Source: Sipunculus nudus (taxonomy: Eukaryota; Annelida; Sipuncula; Golfingiida; Sipunculidae). Taken from it: a stretch of 64,000 bases of DNA. The stretch lies in the NCBI GenBank assembly GCA_026874595.1, contig CM049306.1:66408019-66472018 (forward strand), in the 5' to 3' direction. A model generated the notes under the pieces. The model searched no databases. It saw only the letters and a program-made list of their open reading frames with translations, and was not told where the DNA came from. Of this stretch, positions 24,393-37,500 are shown piece by piece. How positions within the stretch are numbered: position 1 is the first letter of the stretch; each line of letters opens with the position of its first letter. Position numbers and translations under genes: made by a program.

Positions 24393-25668
24393 ATGTTACG
24401 TCATACACTAATATCTCGAAAGCAATTGTTCAGTTTTTGGAAAATTACCGCTAGGGGGCGCTGCACTGCAACCCCGTACCTACTATCATTGTTTAACCAT
24501 ATCTCCAAAACTACACATTTTAGGTACATAAACTGTACACCATATGAATTGGCCTTTCATGGCCTTTCTGCCCATGGCCCCTTTTGTTTAATCATACACC
24601 GTCCCCACAAGTTTTAGCAACTTTGTAAAAAATTAAAACCCACATGCACATATACATATGCCATCACGCATGCATGCACGCGTTTTAGTATGAAAGACAG
24701 ACACGCTTTCCCGTGACTGCAAAAATTATAGCGTTCGCCGTATAAAATAAGTAACCACAGGCACTCTTTACGGGCCGGTTTGCCATTTCTGTCGCGTTAT
24801 AGTTTATTGCTTGCCGGAATCAGAGATTTCGACAAGTATGTTGATCAGTTCCGTTTGTTTGTTTGTCTGTATGTCCCCGCTCTACAGGCCACAATTTTGC
24901 ACCAATCGTCCTGAAACTTATAGGTAGAGTGTATAATCGGTTCTTCTCGGAGCCTATTGTTTTTGCTCATGATCGGTCAAGGGTCAAGGTCAGGGTCACC
25001 AAAAAGCTCAAAAACGGTTTTTTCTTCATACCTTCGTCAAAAATAGCCGTAGGCACCTAATCTGTAGCCCGTTTTATTTGCCACTGCATGGCCACTTCCA
25101 ACACTGCAAAATTGCCTGATTTCGATGTTACCATGGTTACGCAATTTTGGGGAGAAATCATGGAATTTCGTGATATTTTTCAAATTTGCAGCAATTTTAC
25201 TGATTCTGAGATATTTTATGTAACATAAGAATATCTCGAAACGGGTTTTTCAGATTTTGGAAATGGCCGCCAGGGGGCGTTGCAGATGAAAAAACATGAA
25301 AATTTGTTTTGGTGCTATACCTCCAGAACTATTAAACATTGGGCCATTTCCATCACAGCACCTTGAACTAGGGTCCATGGGCTTATTTTTGCGCATAGGC
25401 GCCAAAGTGCGCTATTGCCAGATTTCTCTATTTTTGGGGGTAAAACCTTTGAATTTTGAAAATATGCAGTTTTCAGCTTCTAACTCTGTCAGTTTTTATG
25501 CTAGAGAGGTCAAAATTTTCGCATCTTTTAGCCCTTGGTGAGTTCTCGGCGATCCAACCAAAAATCTTGCAAAATCTCGCACCGTTTCTCGTCGAATGAG
25601 ATTTCGCGATTTCACGGTGACATGCCCTATAGGCCACAGATATGCAGGCATCCTTTTGAAACTGATAC
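24393..25668. repeat. Satellite unit U20 (1,276 bp, G5 run)
   Basis: Private A at 24770 (CTCTTTACGGG), plus the linked G-run at 25436-25440 and T at 25528. Confidence 0.93.
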
Positions 25669-26944
25669 ATGTTACGTCATACACTAATATCTCGAAAGCA
25701 ATTGTTCAGTTTTTGGAAAATTACCGCTAGGGGGCGCTGCACTGCAACCCCGTACCTACTATCATTGTTTAACCATATCTCCAAAACTACACATTTTAGG
25801 TACATAAACTGTACACCATATGAATTGGCCTTTCATGGCCTTTCTGCCCATGGCCCCTTTTGTTTAATCATACACCGTCCCCACAAGTTTTAGCAACTTT
25901 GTAAAAAATTAAAACCCACATGCACATATACATATGCCATCACGCATGCATGCACGCGTTTTAGTATGAAAGACAGACACGCTTTCCCGTGACTGCAAAA
26001 ATTATAGCGTTCGCCGTATAAAATAAGTAACCACAGGCACTCTTTGCGGGCCGGTTTGCCATTTCTGTCGCGTTATAGTTTATTGCTTGCCGGAATCAGA
26101 GATTTCGACAAGTATGTTGATCAGTTCCGTTTGTTTGTTTGTCTGTATGTCCCCGCTCTACAGGCCACAATTTTGCACCAATCGTCCTGAAACTTATAGG
26201 TAGAGTGTATAATCGGTTCTTCTCGGAGCCTATTGTTTTTGCTCATGATCGGTCAAGGGTCAAGGTCAGGGTCACCAAAAAGCTCAAAAACGGTTTTTTC
26301 TTCATACCTTCGTCAAAAATAGCCGTAGGCACCTAATCTGTAGCCCGTTTTATTTGCCACTGCATGGCCACTTCCAACACTGCAAAATTGCCTCATTTCG
26401 ATGTTACCATGGTTACGCAATTTTGGGGAGAAATCATGGAATTTCGTGATATTTTTCAAATTTGCAGCAATTTTACTGATTCTGAGATATTTTATGTAAC
26501 ATAAGAATATCTCGAAACGGGTTTTTCAGATTTTGGAAATGGCCGCCAGGGGGCGTTGCAGATGAAAAAACATGAAAATTTGTTTTGGTGCTATACCTCC
26601 AGAACTATTAAACATTGGGCCATTTCCATCACAGCACCTTGAACTAGGGTCCATGGGCTTATTTTTGCGCATAGGCGCCAAAGTGCGCTATTGCCAGATT
26701 TCTCTATTTTTGGGGGTAAAACCTTTGAATTTTGAAAATATGCAGTTTTCAGCTTCTAACTCTGTCAGTTTTTATGCTAGAGAGGTCAAAATTTTCGCAT
26801 CTTTTAGCCCTTGGTGAGTTCTCGGCGATCCAACCAAAAATCTTGCAAAATCTCGCACCGTTTCTCGTCGAATGAGATTTCGCGATTTCACGGTGACATG
26901 CCCTATAGGCCACAGATATGCAGGCATCCTTTTGAAACTGATAC
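25669..26944. repeat. Satellite unit U21 (1,276 bp, G5 run)
   Basis: G-run at 26712-26716 and T at 26804. It has C at offset 725, whereas U14, U18 and U20 have G, so recombination has separated the G5 pair from the offset-725 marker. Confidence 0.93.
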
Positions 26945-28219
26945 ATGTTACGTCATACACTAATATCTCGAAAGCAATTGTTCAGTTTTTGGAAAATTAC
27001 CGCTAGGGGGCGCTGCACTGCAACCCCGTACCTACTATCATTGTTTAACCATATCTCCAAAACTACACATTTTAGGTACATAAACTGTACACCATATGAA
27101 TTGGCCTTTCATGGCCTTTCTGCCCATGGCCCCTTTTGTTTAATCATACACCGTCCCCACAAGTTTTAGCAACTTTGTAAAAAATTAAAACCCACATGCA
27201 CATATACATATGCCATCACGCATGCATGCACGCGTTTTAGTATGAAAGACAGACACGCTTTCCCGTGACTGCAAAAATTATAGCGTTCGCCGTATAAAAT
27301 AAGTAACCACAGGCACTCTTTGCGGGCCGGTTTGCCATTTCTGTCGCGTTATAGTTTATTGCTTGCCGGAATCAGAGATTTCGACAAGTATGTTGATCAG
27401 TTCCGTTTGTTTGTTTGTCTGTATGTCCCCGCTCTACAGGCCACAATTTTGCACCAATCGTCCTGAAACTTATAGGTAGAGTGTATAATCGGTTGTTCTC
27501 GGAGCCTATTGTTTTTGCTCATGATCGGTCAAGGGTCAAGGTCAGGGTCACCAAAAAGCTCAAAAACGGTTTTTTCTTCATACCTTCGTCAAAAATAGCC
27601 GTAGGCACCTAATCTGTAGCCCGTTTTATTTGCCACTGCATGGCCACTTCCAACACTGCAAAATTGCCTGATTTCGATGTTACCATGGTTACGCAATTTT
27701 GGGGAGAAATCATGGAATTTCGTGATATTTTTCAAATTTGCAGCAATTTTACTGATTCTGAGATATTTTATGTAACATAAGAATATCTCGAAACGGGTTT
27801 TTCAGATTTTGGAAATGGCCGCCAGGGGGCGTTGCAGATGAAAAAACATGAAAATTTGTTTTGGTGCTATACCTCCAGAACTATTAAACATTGGGCCATT
27901 TCCATCACAGCACCTTGAACTAGGGTCCATGGGCTTATTTTTGCGCATAGGCGCCAAAGTGCGCTATTGCCAGATTTCTCTATTTTTGGGGTAAAACCTT
28001 TGAATTTTGAAAATATGCAGTTTTCAGCTTCTAACTCTGTCAGTTTTTATGCTAGAGAGGTCAAAATTTTCGCATCTTGTAGCCCTTGGTGAGTTCTCGG
28101 CGATCCAACCAAAAATCTTGCAAAATCTCGCACCGTTTCTCGTCGAATGAGATTTCGCGATTTCACGGTGACATGCCCTATAGGCCACAGATATGCAGGC
28201 ATCCTTTTGAAACTGATAC
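26945..28219. repeat. Satellite unit U22
   Basis: Private G at 27495 (GGTTGTTC for GGTTCTTC), with G at offset 725. Confidence 0.92.
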
Positions 28220-29494
28220 ATGTTACGTCATACACTAATATCTCGAAAGCAATTGTTCAGTTTTTGGAAAATTACCGCTAGGGGGCGCTGCACTGCAACC
28301 CCGTACCTACTATCATTGTTTAACCATATCTCCAAAACTACACATTTTAGGTACATAAACTGTACACCATATGAATTGGCCTTTCATGGCCTTTCTGCCC
28401 ATGGCCCCTTTTGTTTAATCATACACCGTCCCCACAAGTTTTAGCAACTTTGTAAAAAATTAAAACCCACATGCACATATACATATGCCATCACGCATGC
28501 ATGCACGCGTTTTAGTATGAAAGACAGACACGCTTTCCCGTGACTGCAAAAATTATAGCGTTCGCCGTATAAAATAAGTAACCACAGGCACTCTTTGCGG
28601 GCCGGTTTGCCATTTCTGTCGCGTTATAGTTTATTGCTTGCCGGAATCAGAGATTTCGACAAGTATGTTGATCAGTTCCGTTTGTTTGTTTGTCTGTATG
28701 TCCCCGCTCTACAGGCCACAATTTTGCACCAATCGTCCTGAAACTTATAGGTAGAGTGTATAATCGGTTCTTCTCGGAGCCTATTGTTTTTGCTCATGAT
28801 CGGTCAAGGGTCAAGGTCAGGGTCACCAAAAAGCTCAAAAACGGTTTTTTCTTCATACCTTCGTCAAAAATAGCCGTAGGCACCTAATCTGTAGCCCGTT
28901 TTATTTGCCACTGCATGGCCACTTCCAACACTGCAAAACTGCCTCATTTCGATGTTACCATGGTTACGCAATTTTGGGGAGAAATCATGGAATTTCGTGA
29001 TATTTTTCAAATTTGCAGCAATTTTACTGATTCTGAGATATTTTATGTAACATAAGAATATCTCGAAACGGGTTTTTCAGATTTTGGAAATGGCCGCCAG
29101 GGGGCGTTGCAGATGAAAAAACATGAAAATTTGTTTTGGTGCTATACCTCCAGAACTATTAAACATTGGGCCATTTCCATCACAGCACCTTGAACTAGGG
29201 TCCATGGGCTTATTTTTGCGCATAGGCGCCAAAGTGCGCTATTGCCAGATTTCTCTATTTTTGGGGTAAAACCTTTGAATTTTGAAAATATGCAGTTTTC
29301 AGCTTCTAACTCTGTCAGTTTTTATGCTAGAGAGGTCAAAATTTTCGCATCTTGTAGCCCTTGGTGAGTTCTCGGCGATCCAACCAAAAATCTTGCAAAA
29401 TCTCGCACCGTTTCTCGTCGAATGAGATTTCGCGATTTCACGGTGACATGCCCTATAGGCCACAGATATGCAGGCATCCTTTTGAAACTGATAC
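28220..29494. repeat. Satellite unit U23
   Basis: Private C at 28939 (GCAAAACTGCC). From here until U37 every unit has C at offset 725. Confidence 0.92.
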
Positions 29495-30769
29495 ATGTTA
29501 CGTCATACACTAATATCTCGAAAGCAATTGTTCAGTTTTTGGAAAATTACCGCTAGGGGGCGCTGCACTGCAACCCCGTACCTACTATCATTGTTTAACC
29601 ATATCTCCAAAACTACACATTTTAGGTACATAAACTGTACACCATATGAATTGGCCTTTCATGGCCTTTCTGCCCATGGCCCCTTTTGTTTAATCATACA
29701 CCGTCCCCACAAGTTTTAGCAACTTTGTAAAAAATTAAAACCCACATGCACATATACATATGCCATCACGCATGCATGCACGCGTTTTAGTATGAAAGAC
29801 AGACACGCTTTCCCGTGACTGCAAAAATTATAGCGTTCGCCGTATAAAATAAGTAACCACAGGCACTCTTTGCGGGCCGGTTTGCCATTTCTGTCGCGTT
29901 ATAGTTTATTGCTTGCCGGAATCAGAGATTTCGACAAGTATGTTGATCAGTTCCGTTTGTTTGTTTGTCTGTATGTCCCCGCTCTACAGGCCACAATTTT
30001 GCACCAATCGTCCTGAAACTTATAGGTAGAGTGTATAATCGGTTCTTCTCGGAGCCTATTGTTTTTGCTCATGATCGGTCAAGGGTCAAGGTCAGGGTCA
30101 CCAAAAAGCTCAAAAACGGTTTTTTCTTCATACCTTCGTCAAAAATAGCCGTAGGCACCTAATCTGTAGCCCGTTTTATTTGCCACTGCATGGCCACTTC
30201 CAACACTGCAAAATTGCCTCATTTCGATGTTACCATGGTTACGCAATTTTGGGGAGAAATCATGGAATTTCGTGATATTTTTCAAATTTGCAGCAATTTT
30301 ACTGATTCTGAGATATTTTATGTAACATAAGAATATCTCGAAACGGGTTTTTCAGATTTTGGAAATGGCCGCCAGGGGGCGTTGCAGATGAAAAAACATG
30401 AAAATTTGTTTTGGTGCTATACCTCCAGAACTATTAAACATTGGGCCATTTCCATCACAGCACCTTGAACTAGGGTCCATGGGCTTATTTTTGCGCATAG
30501 GCGCCAAAGTGCGCTATTGCCAGATTTCTCTATTTTTGGGGTAAAACCTTTGAATTTTGAAAATATGCAGTTTTCAGCTTCTAACTCTGTCAGTTTTTAT
30601 GCTAGAGAGGTCAAAATTTTCGCATCTTGTAGCCCTTGGTGAGTTCTCGGCGATCCAACCAAAAATCTTGCAAAATCTCGCACCGTTTCTCGTCGAATGA
30701 GATTTCGCGATTTCACGGTGACATGCCCTATAGGCCACAGATATGCAGGCATCCTTTTGAAACTGATAC
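29495..30769. repeat. Satellite unit U24
   Basis: Common state at all variable positions, with C at offset 725. It looks the same as U28-U34. Confidence 0.92.
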
Positions 30770-32044
30770 ATGTTACGTCATACACTAATATCTCGAAAGC
30801 AATTGTTCAGTTTTTGGAAAATTACCGCTAGGGGGCGCTGCACTGCAACCCCGTACCTACTATCATTGTTTAACCATATCTCCAAAACTACACATTTTAG
30901 GTACATAAACTGTACACCATATGAATTGGCCTTTCATGGCCTTTCTGCCCATGGCCCCTTTTGTTTAATCATACACCGTCCCCACAAGTTTTAGCAACTT
31001 TGTAAAAGATTAAAACCCACATGCACATATACATATGCCATCACGCATGCATGCACGCGTTTTAGTATGAAAGACAGACACGCTTTCCCGTGACTGCAAA
31101 AATTATAGCGTTCGCCGTATAAAATAAGTAACCACAGGCACTCTTTGCGGGCCGGTTTGCCATTTCTGTCGCGTTATAGTTTATTGCTTGCCGGAATCAG
31201 AGATTTCGACAAGTATGTTGATCAGTTCCGTTTGTTTGTTTGTCTGTATGTCCCCGCTCTACAGGCCACAATTTTGCACCAATCGTCCTGAAACTTATAG
31301 GTAGAGTGTATAATCGGTTCTTCTCGGAGCCTATTGTTTTTGCTCATGATCGGTCAAGGGTCAAGGTCAGGGTCACCAAAAAGCTCAAAAACGGTTTTTT
31401 CTTCATACCTTCGTCAAAAATAGCCGTAGGCACCTAATCTGTAGCCCGTTTTATTTGCCACTGCATGGCCACTTCCAACACTGCAAAATTGCCTCATTTC
31501 GATGTTACCATGGTTACGCAATTTTGGGGAGAAATCATGGAATTTCGTGATATTTTTCAAATTTGCAGCAATTTTACTGATTCTGAGATATTTTATGTAA
31601 CATAAGAATATCTCGAAACGGGTTTTTCAGATTTTGGAAATGGCCGCCAGGGGGCGTTGCAGATGAAAAAACATGAAAATTTGTTTTGGTGCTATACCTC
31701 CAGAACTATTAAACATTGGGCCATTTCCATCACAGCACCTTGAACTAGGGTCCATGGGCTTATTTTTGCGCATAGGCGCCAAAGTGCGCTATTGCCAGAT
31801 TTCTCTATTTTTGGGGTAAAACCTTTGAATTTTGAAAATATGCAGTTTTCAGCTTCTAACTCTGTCAGTTTTTATGCTAGAGAGGTCAAAATTTTCGCAT
31901 CTTGTAGCCCTTGGTGAGTTCTCGGCGATCCAACCAAAAATCTTGCAAAATCTCGCACCGTTTCTCGTCGAATGAGATTTCGCGATTTCACGGTGACATG
32001 CCCTATAGGCCACAGATATGCAGGCATCCTTTTGAAACTGATAC
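30770..32044. repeat. Satellite unit U25
   Basis: G at 31008 (GTAAAAGATT), shared only with U35 and U44. Confidence 0.92.
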
Positions 32045-33319
32045 ATGTTACGTCATACACTAATATCTCGAAAGCAATTGTTCAGTTTTTGGAAAATTAC
32101 CGCTAGGGGGCGCTGCACTGCAACCCCGTACCTACTATCATTGTTTAACCATATCTCCAAAACTACACATTTTAGGTACATAAACTGTACACCATATGAA
32201 TTGGCCTTTCATGGCCTTTCTGCCCATGGCCCCTTTTGTTTAATCATACACCGTCCCCACAAGTTTTAGCAACTTTGTAAAAAATTAAAACCCACATGCA
32301 CATATACATATGCCATCACGCATGCATGCACGCGTTTTAGTATGAAAGACAGACACGCTTTCCCGTGACTGCAAAAATTATAGCGTTCGCCGTATAAAAT
32401 AAGTAACCACAGGCACTCTTTGCGGGCCGGTTTGCCATTTCTGTCGCGTTATAGTTTATTGCTTGCCGGAATCCGAGATTTCGACAAGTATGTTGATCAG
32501 TTCCGTTTGTTTGTTTGTCTGTATGTCCCCGCTCTACAGGCCACAATTTTGCACCAATCGTCCTGAAACTTATAGGTAGAGTGTATAATCGGTTCTTCTC
32601 GGAGCCTATTGTTTTTGCTCATGATCGGTCAAGGGTCAAGGTCAGGGTCACCAAAAAGCTCAAAAACGGTTTTTTCTTCATACCTTCGTCAAAAATAGCC
32701 GTAGGCACCTAATCTGTAGCCCGTTTTATTTGCCACTGCATGGCCACTTCCAACACTGCAAAATTGCCTCATTTCGATGTTACCATGGTTACGCAATTTT
32801 GGGGAGAAATCATGGAATTTCGTGATATTTTTCAAATTTGCAGCAATTTTACTGATTCTGAGATATTTTATGTAACATAAGAATATCTCGAAACGGGTTT
32901 TTCAGATTTTGGAAATGGCCGCCAGGGGGCGTTGCAGATGAAAAAACATGAAAATTTGTTTTGGTGCTATACCTCCAGAACTATTAAACATTGGGCCATT
33001 TCCATCACAGCACCTTGAACTAGGGTCCATGGGCTTATTTTTGCGCATAGGCGCCAAAGTGCGCTATTGCCAGATTTCTCTATTTTTGGGGTAAAACCTT
33101 TGAATTTTGAAAATATGCAGTTTTCAGCTTCTAACTCTGTCAGTTTTTATGCTAGAGAGGTCAAAATTTTCGCATCTTGTAGCCCTTGGTGAGTTCTCGG
33201 CGATCCAACCAAAAATCTTGCAAAATCTCGCACCGTTTCTCGTCGAATGAGATTTCGCGATTTCACGGTGACATGCCCTATAGGCCACAGATATGCAGGC
33301 ATCCTTTTGAAACTGATAC
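32045..33319. repeat. Satellite unit U26
   Basis: C at 32474 is the only occurrence of the ATCCGAG state to the right of 21 kb. Confidence 0.92.
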
Positions 33320-34594
33320 ATGTTACGTCATACACTAATATCTCGAAAGCAATTGTTCAGTTTTTGGAAAATTACCGCTAGGGGGCGCTGCACTGCAACC
33401 CCGTACCAACTATCATTGTTTAACCATATCTCCAAAACTACACATTTTAGGTACATAAACTGTACACCATATGAATTGGCCTTTCATGGCCTTTCTGCCC
33501 ATGGCCCCTTTTGTTTAATCATACACCGTCCCCACAAGTTTTAGCAACTTTGTAAAAAATTAAAACCCACATGCACATATACATATGCCATCACGCATGC
33601 ATGCACGCGTTTTAGTATGAAAGACAGACACGCTTTCCCGTGACTGCAAAAATTATAGCGTTCGCCGTATAAAATAAGTAACCACAGGCACTCTTTGCGG
33701 GCCGGTTTGCCATTTCTGTCGCGTTATAGTTTATTGCTTGCCGGAATCAGAGATTTCGACAAGTATGTTGATCAGTTCCGTTTGTTTGTTTGTCTGTATG
33801 TCCCCGCTCTACAGGCCACAATTTTGCACCAATCGTCCTGAAACTTATAGGTAGAGTGTATAATCGGTTCTTCTCGGAGCCTATTGTTTTTGCTCATGAT
33901 CGGTCAAGGGTCAAGGTCAGGGTCACCAAAAAGCTCAAAAACGGTTTTTTCTTCATACCTTCGTCAAAAATAGCCGTAGGCACCTAATCTGTAGCCCGTT
34001 TTATTTGCCACTGCATGGCCACTTCCAACACTGCAAAATTGCCTCATTTCGATGTTACCATGGTTACGCAATTTTGGGGAGAATTCATGGAATTTCGTGA
34101 TATTTTTCAAATTTGCAGCAATTTTACTGATTCTGAGATATTTTATGTAACATAAGAATATCTCGAAACGGGTTTTTCAGATTTTGGAAATGGCCGCCAG
34201 GGGGCGTTGCAGATGAAAAAACATGAAAATTTGTTTTGGTGCTATACCTCCAGAACTATTAAACATTGGGCCATTTCCATCACAGCACCTTGAACTAGGG
34301 TCCATGGGCTTATTTTTGCGCATAGGCGCCAAAGTGCGCTATTGCCAGATTTCTCTATTTTTGGGGTAAAACCTTTGAATTTTGAAAATATGCAGTTTTC
34401 AGCTTCTAACTCTGTCAGTTTTTATGCTAGAGAGGTCAAAATTTTCGCATCTTGTAGCCCTTGGTGAGTTCTCGGCGATCCAACCAAAAATCTTGCAAAA
34501 TCTCGCACCGTTTCTCGTCGAATGAGATTTCGCGATTTCACGGTGACATGCCCTATAGGCCACAGATATGCAGGCATCCTTTTGAAACTGATAC
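33320..34594. repeat. Satellite unit U27 (private EcoRI site)
   Basis: Private A at 33408 and private T at 34084. The second creates GAATTC at 34081-34086, the only such hexamer I see in the window. Confidence 0.92.
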
Positions 34595-37500
34595 ATGTTA
34601 CGTCATACACTAATATCTCGAAAGCAATTGTTCAGTTTTTGGAAAATTACCGCTAGGGGGCGCTGCACTGCAACCCCGTACCTACTATCATTGTTTAACC
34701 ATATCTCCAAAACTACACATTTTAGGTACATAAACTGTACACCATATGAATTGGCCTTTCATGGCCTTTCTGCCCATGGCCCCTTTTGTTTAATCATACA
34801 CCGTCCCCACAAGTTTTAGCAACTTTGTAAAAAATTAAAACCCACATGCACATATACATATGCCATCACGCATGCATGCACGCGTTTTAGTATGAAAGAC
34901 AGACACGCTTTCCCGTGACTGCAAAAATTATAGCGTTCGCCGTATAAAATAAGTAACCACAGGCACTCTTTGCGGGCCGGTTTGCCATTTCTGTCGCGTT
35001 ATAGTTTATTGCTTGCCGGAATCAGAGATTTCGACAAGTATGTTGATCAGTTCCGTTTGTTTGTTTGTCTGTATGTCCCCGCTCTACAGGCCACAATTTT
35101 GCACCAATCGTCCTGAAACTTATAGGTAGAGTGTATAATCGGTTCTTCTCGGAGCCTATTGTTTTTGCTCATGATCGGTCAAGGGTCAAGGTCAGGGTCA
35201 CCAAAAAGCTCAAAAACGGTTTTTTCTTCATACCTTCGTCAAAAATAGCCGTAGGCACCTAATCTGTAGCCCGTTTTATTTGCCACTGCATGGCCACTTC
35301 CAACACTGCAAAATTGCCTCATTTCGATGTTACCATGGTTACGCAATTTTGGGGAGAAATCATGGAATTTCGTGATATTTTTCAAATTTGCAGCAATTTT
35401 ACTGATTCTGAGATATTTTATGTAACATAAGAATATCTCGAAACGGGTTTTTCAGATTTTGGAAATGGCCGCCAGGGGGCGTTGCAGATGAAAAAACATG
35501 AAAATTTGTTTTGGTGCTATACCTCCAGAACTATTAAACATTGGGCCATTTCCATCACAGCACCTTGAACTAGGGTCCATGGGCTTATTTTTGCGCATAG
35601 GCGCCAAAGTGCGCTATTGCCAGATTTCTCTATTTTTGGGGTAAAACCTTTGAATTTTGAAAATATGCAGTTTTCAGCTTCTAACTCTGTCAGTTTTTAT
35701 GCTAGAGAGGTCAAAATTTTCGCATCTTGTAGCCCTTGGTGAGTTCTCGGCGATCCAACCAAAAATCTTGCAAAATCTCGCACCGTTTCTCGTCGAATGA
35801 GATTTCGCGATTTCACGGTGACATGCCCTATAGGCCACAGATATGCAGGCATCCTTTTGAAACTGATACATGTTACGTCATACACTAATATCTCGAAAGC
35901 AATTGTTCAGTTTTTGGAAAATTACCGCTAGGGGGCGCTGCACTGCAACCCCGTACCTACTATCATTGTTTAACCATATCTCCAAAACTACACATTTTAG
36001 GTACATAAACTGTACACCATATGAATTGGCCTTTCATGGCCTTTCTGCCCATGGCCCCTTTTGTTTAATCATACACCGTCCCCACAAGTTTTAGCAACTT
36101 TGTAAAAAATTAAAACCCACATGCACATATACATATGCCATCACGCATGCATGCACGCGTTTTAGTATGAAAGACAGACACGCTTTCCCGTGACTGCAAA
36201 AATTATAGCGTTCGCCGTATAAAATAAGTAACCACAGGCACTCTTTGCGGGCCGGTTTGCCATTTCTGTCGCGTTATAGTTTATTGCTTGCCGGAATCAG
36301 AGATTTCGACAAGTATGTTGATCAGTTCCGTTTGTTTGTTTGTCTGTATGTCCCCGCTCTACAGGCCACAATTTTGCACCAATCGTCCTGAAACTTATAG
36401 GTAGAGTGTATAATCGGTTCTTCTCGGAGCCTATTGTTTTTGCTCATGATCGGTCAAGGGTCAAGGTCAGGGTCACCAAAAAGCTCAAAAACGGTTTTTT
36501 CTTCATACCTTCGTCAAAAATAGCCGTAGGCACCTAATCTGTAGCCCGTTTTATTTGCCACTGCATGGCCACTTCCAACACTGCAAAATTGCCTCATTTC
36601 GATGTTACCATGGTTACGCAATTTTGGGGAGAAATCATGGAATTTCGTGATATTTTTCAAATTTGCAGCAATTTTACTGATTCTGAGATATTTTATGTAA
36701 CATAAGAATATCTCGAAACGGGTTTTTCAGATTTTGGAAATGGCCGCCAGGGGGCGTTGCAGATGAAAAAACATGAAAATTTGTTTTGGTGCTATACCTC
36801 CAGAACTATTAAACATTGGGCCATTTCCATCACAGCACCTTGAACTAGGGTCCATGGGCTTATTTTTGCGCATAGGCGCCAAAGTGCGCTATTGCCAGAT
36901 TTCTCTATTTTTGGGGTAAAACCTTTGAATTTTGAAAATATGCAGTTTTCAGCTTCTAACTCTGTCAGTTTTTATGCTAGAGAGGTCAAAATTTTCGCAT
37001 CTTGTAGCCCTTGGTGAGTTCTCGGCGATCCAACCAAAAATCTTGCAAAATCTCGCACCGTTTCTCGTCGAATGAGATTTCGCGATTTCACGGTGACATG
37101 CCCTATAGGCCACAGATATGCAGGCATCCTTTTGAAACTGATACATGTTACGTCATACACTAATATCTCGAAAGCAATTGTTCAGTTTTTGGAAAATTAC
37201 CGCTAGGGGGCGCTGCACTGCAACCCCGTACCTACTATCATTGTTTAACCATATCTCCAAAACTACACATTTTAGGTACATAAACTGTACACCATATGAA
37301 TTGGCCTTTCATGGCCTTTCTGCCCATGGCCCCTTTTGTTTAATCATACACCGTCCCCACAAGTTTTAGCAACTTTGTAAAAAATTAAAACCCACATGCA
37401 CATATACATATGCCATCACGCATGCATGCACGCGTTTTAGTATGAAAGACAGACACGCTTTCCCGTGACTGCAAAAATTATAGCGTTCGCCGTATAAAAT

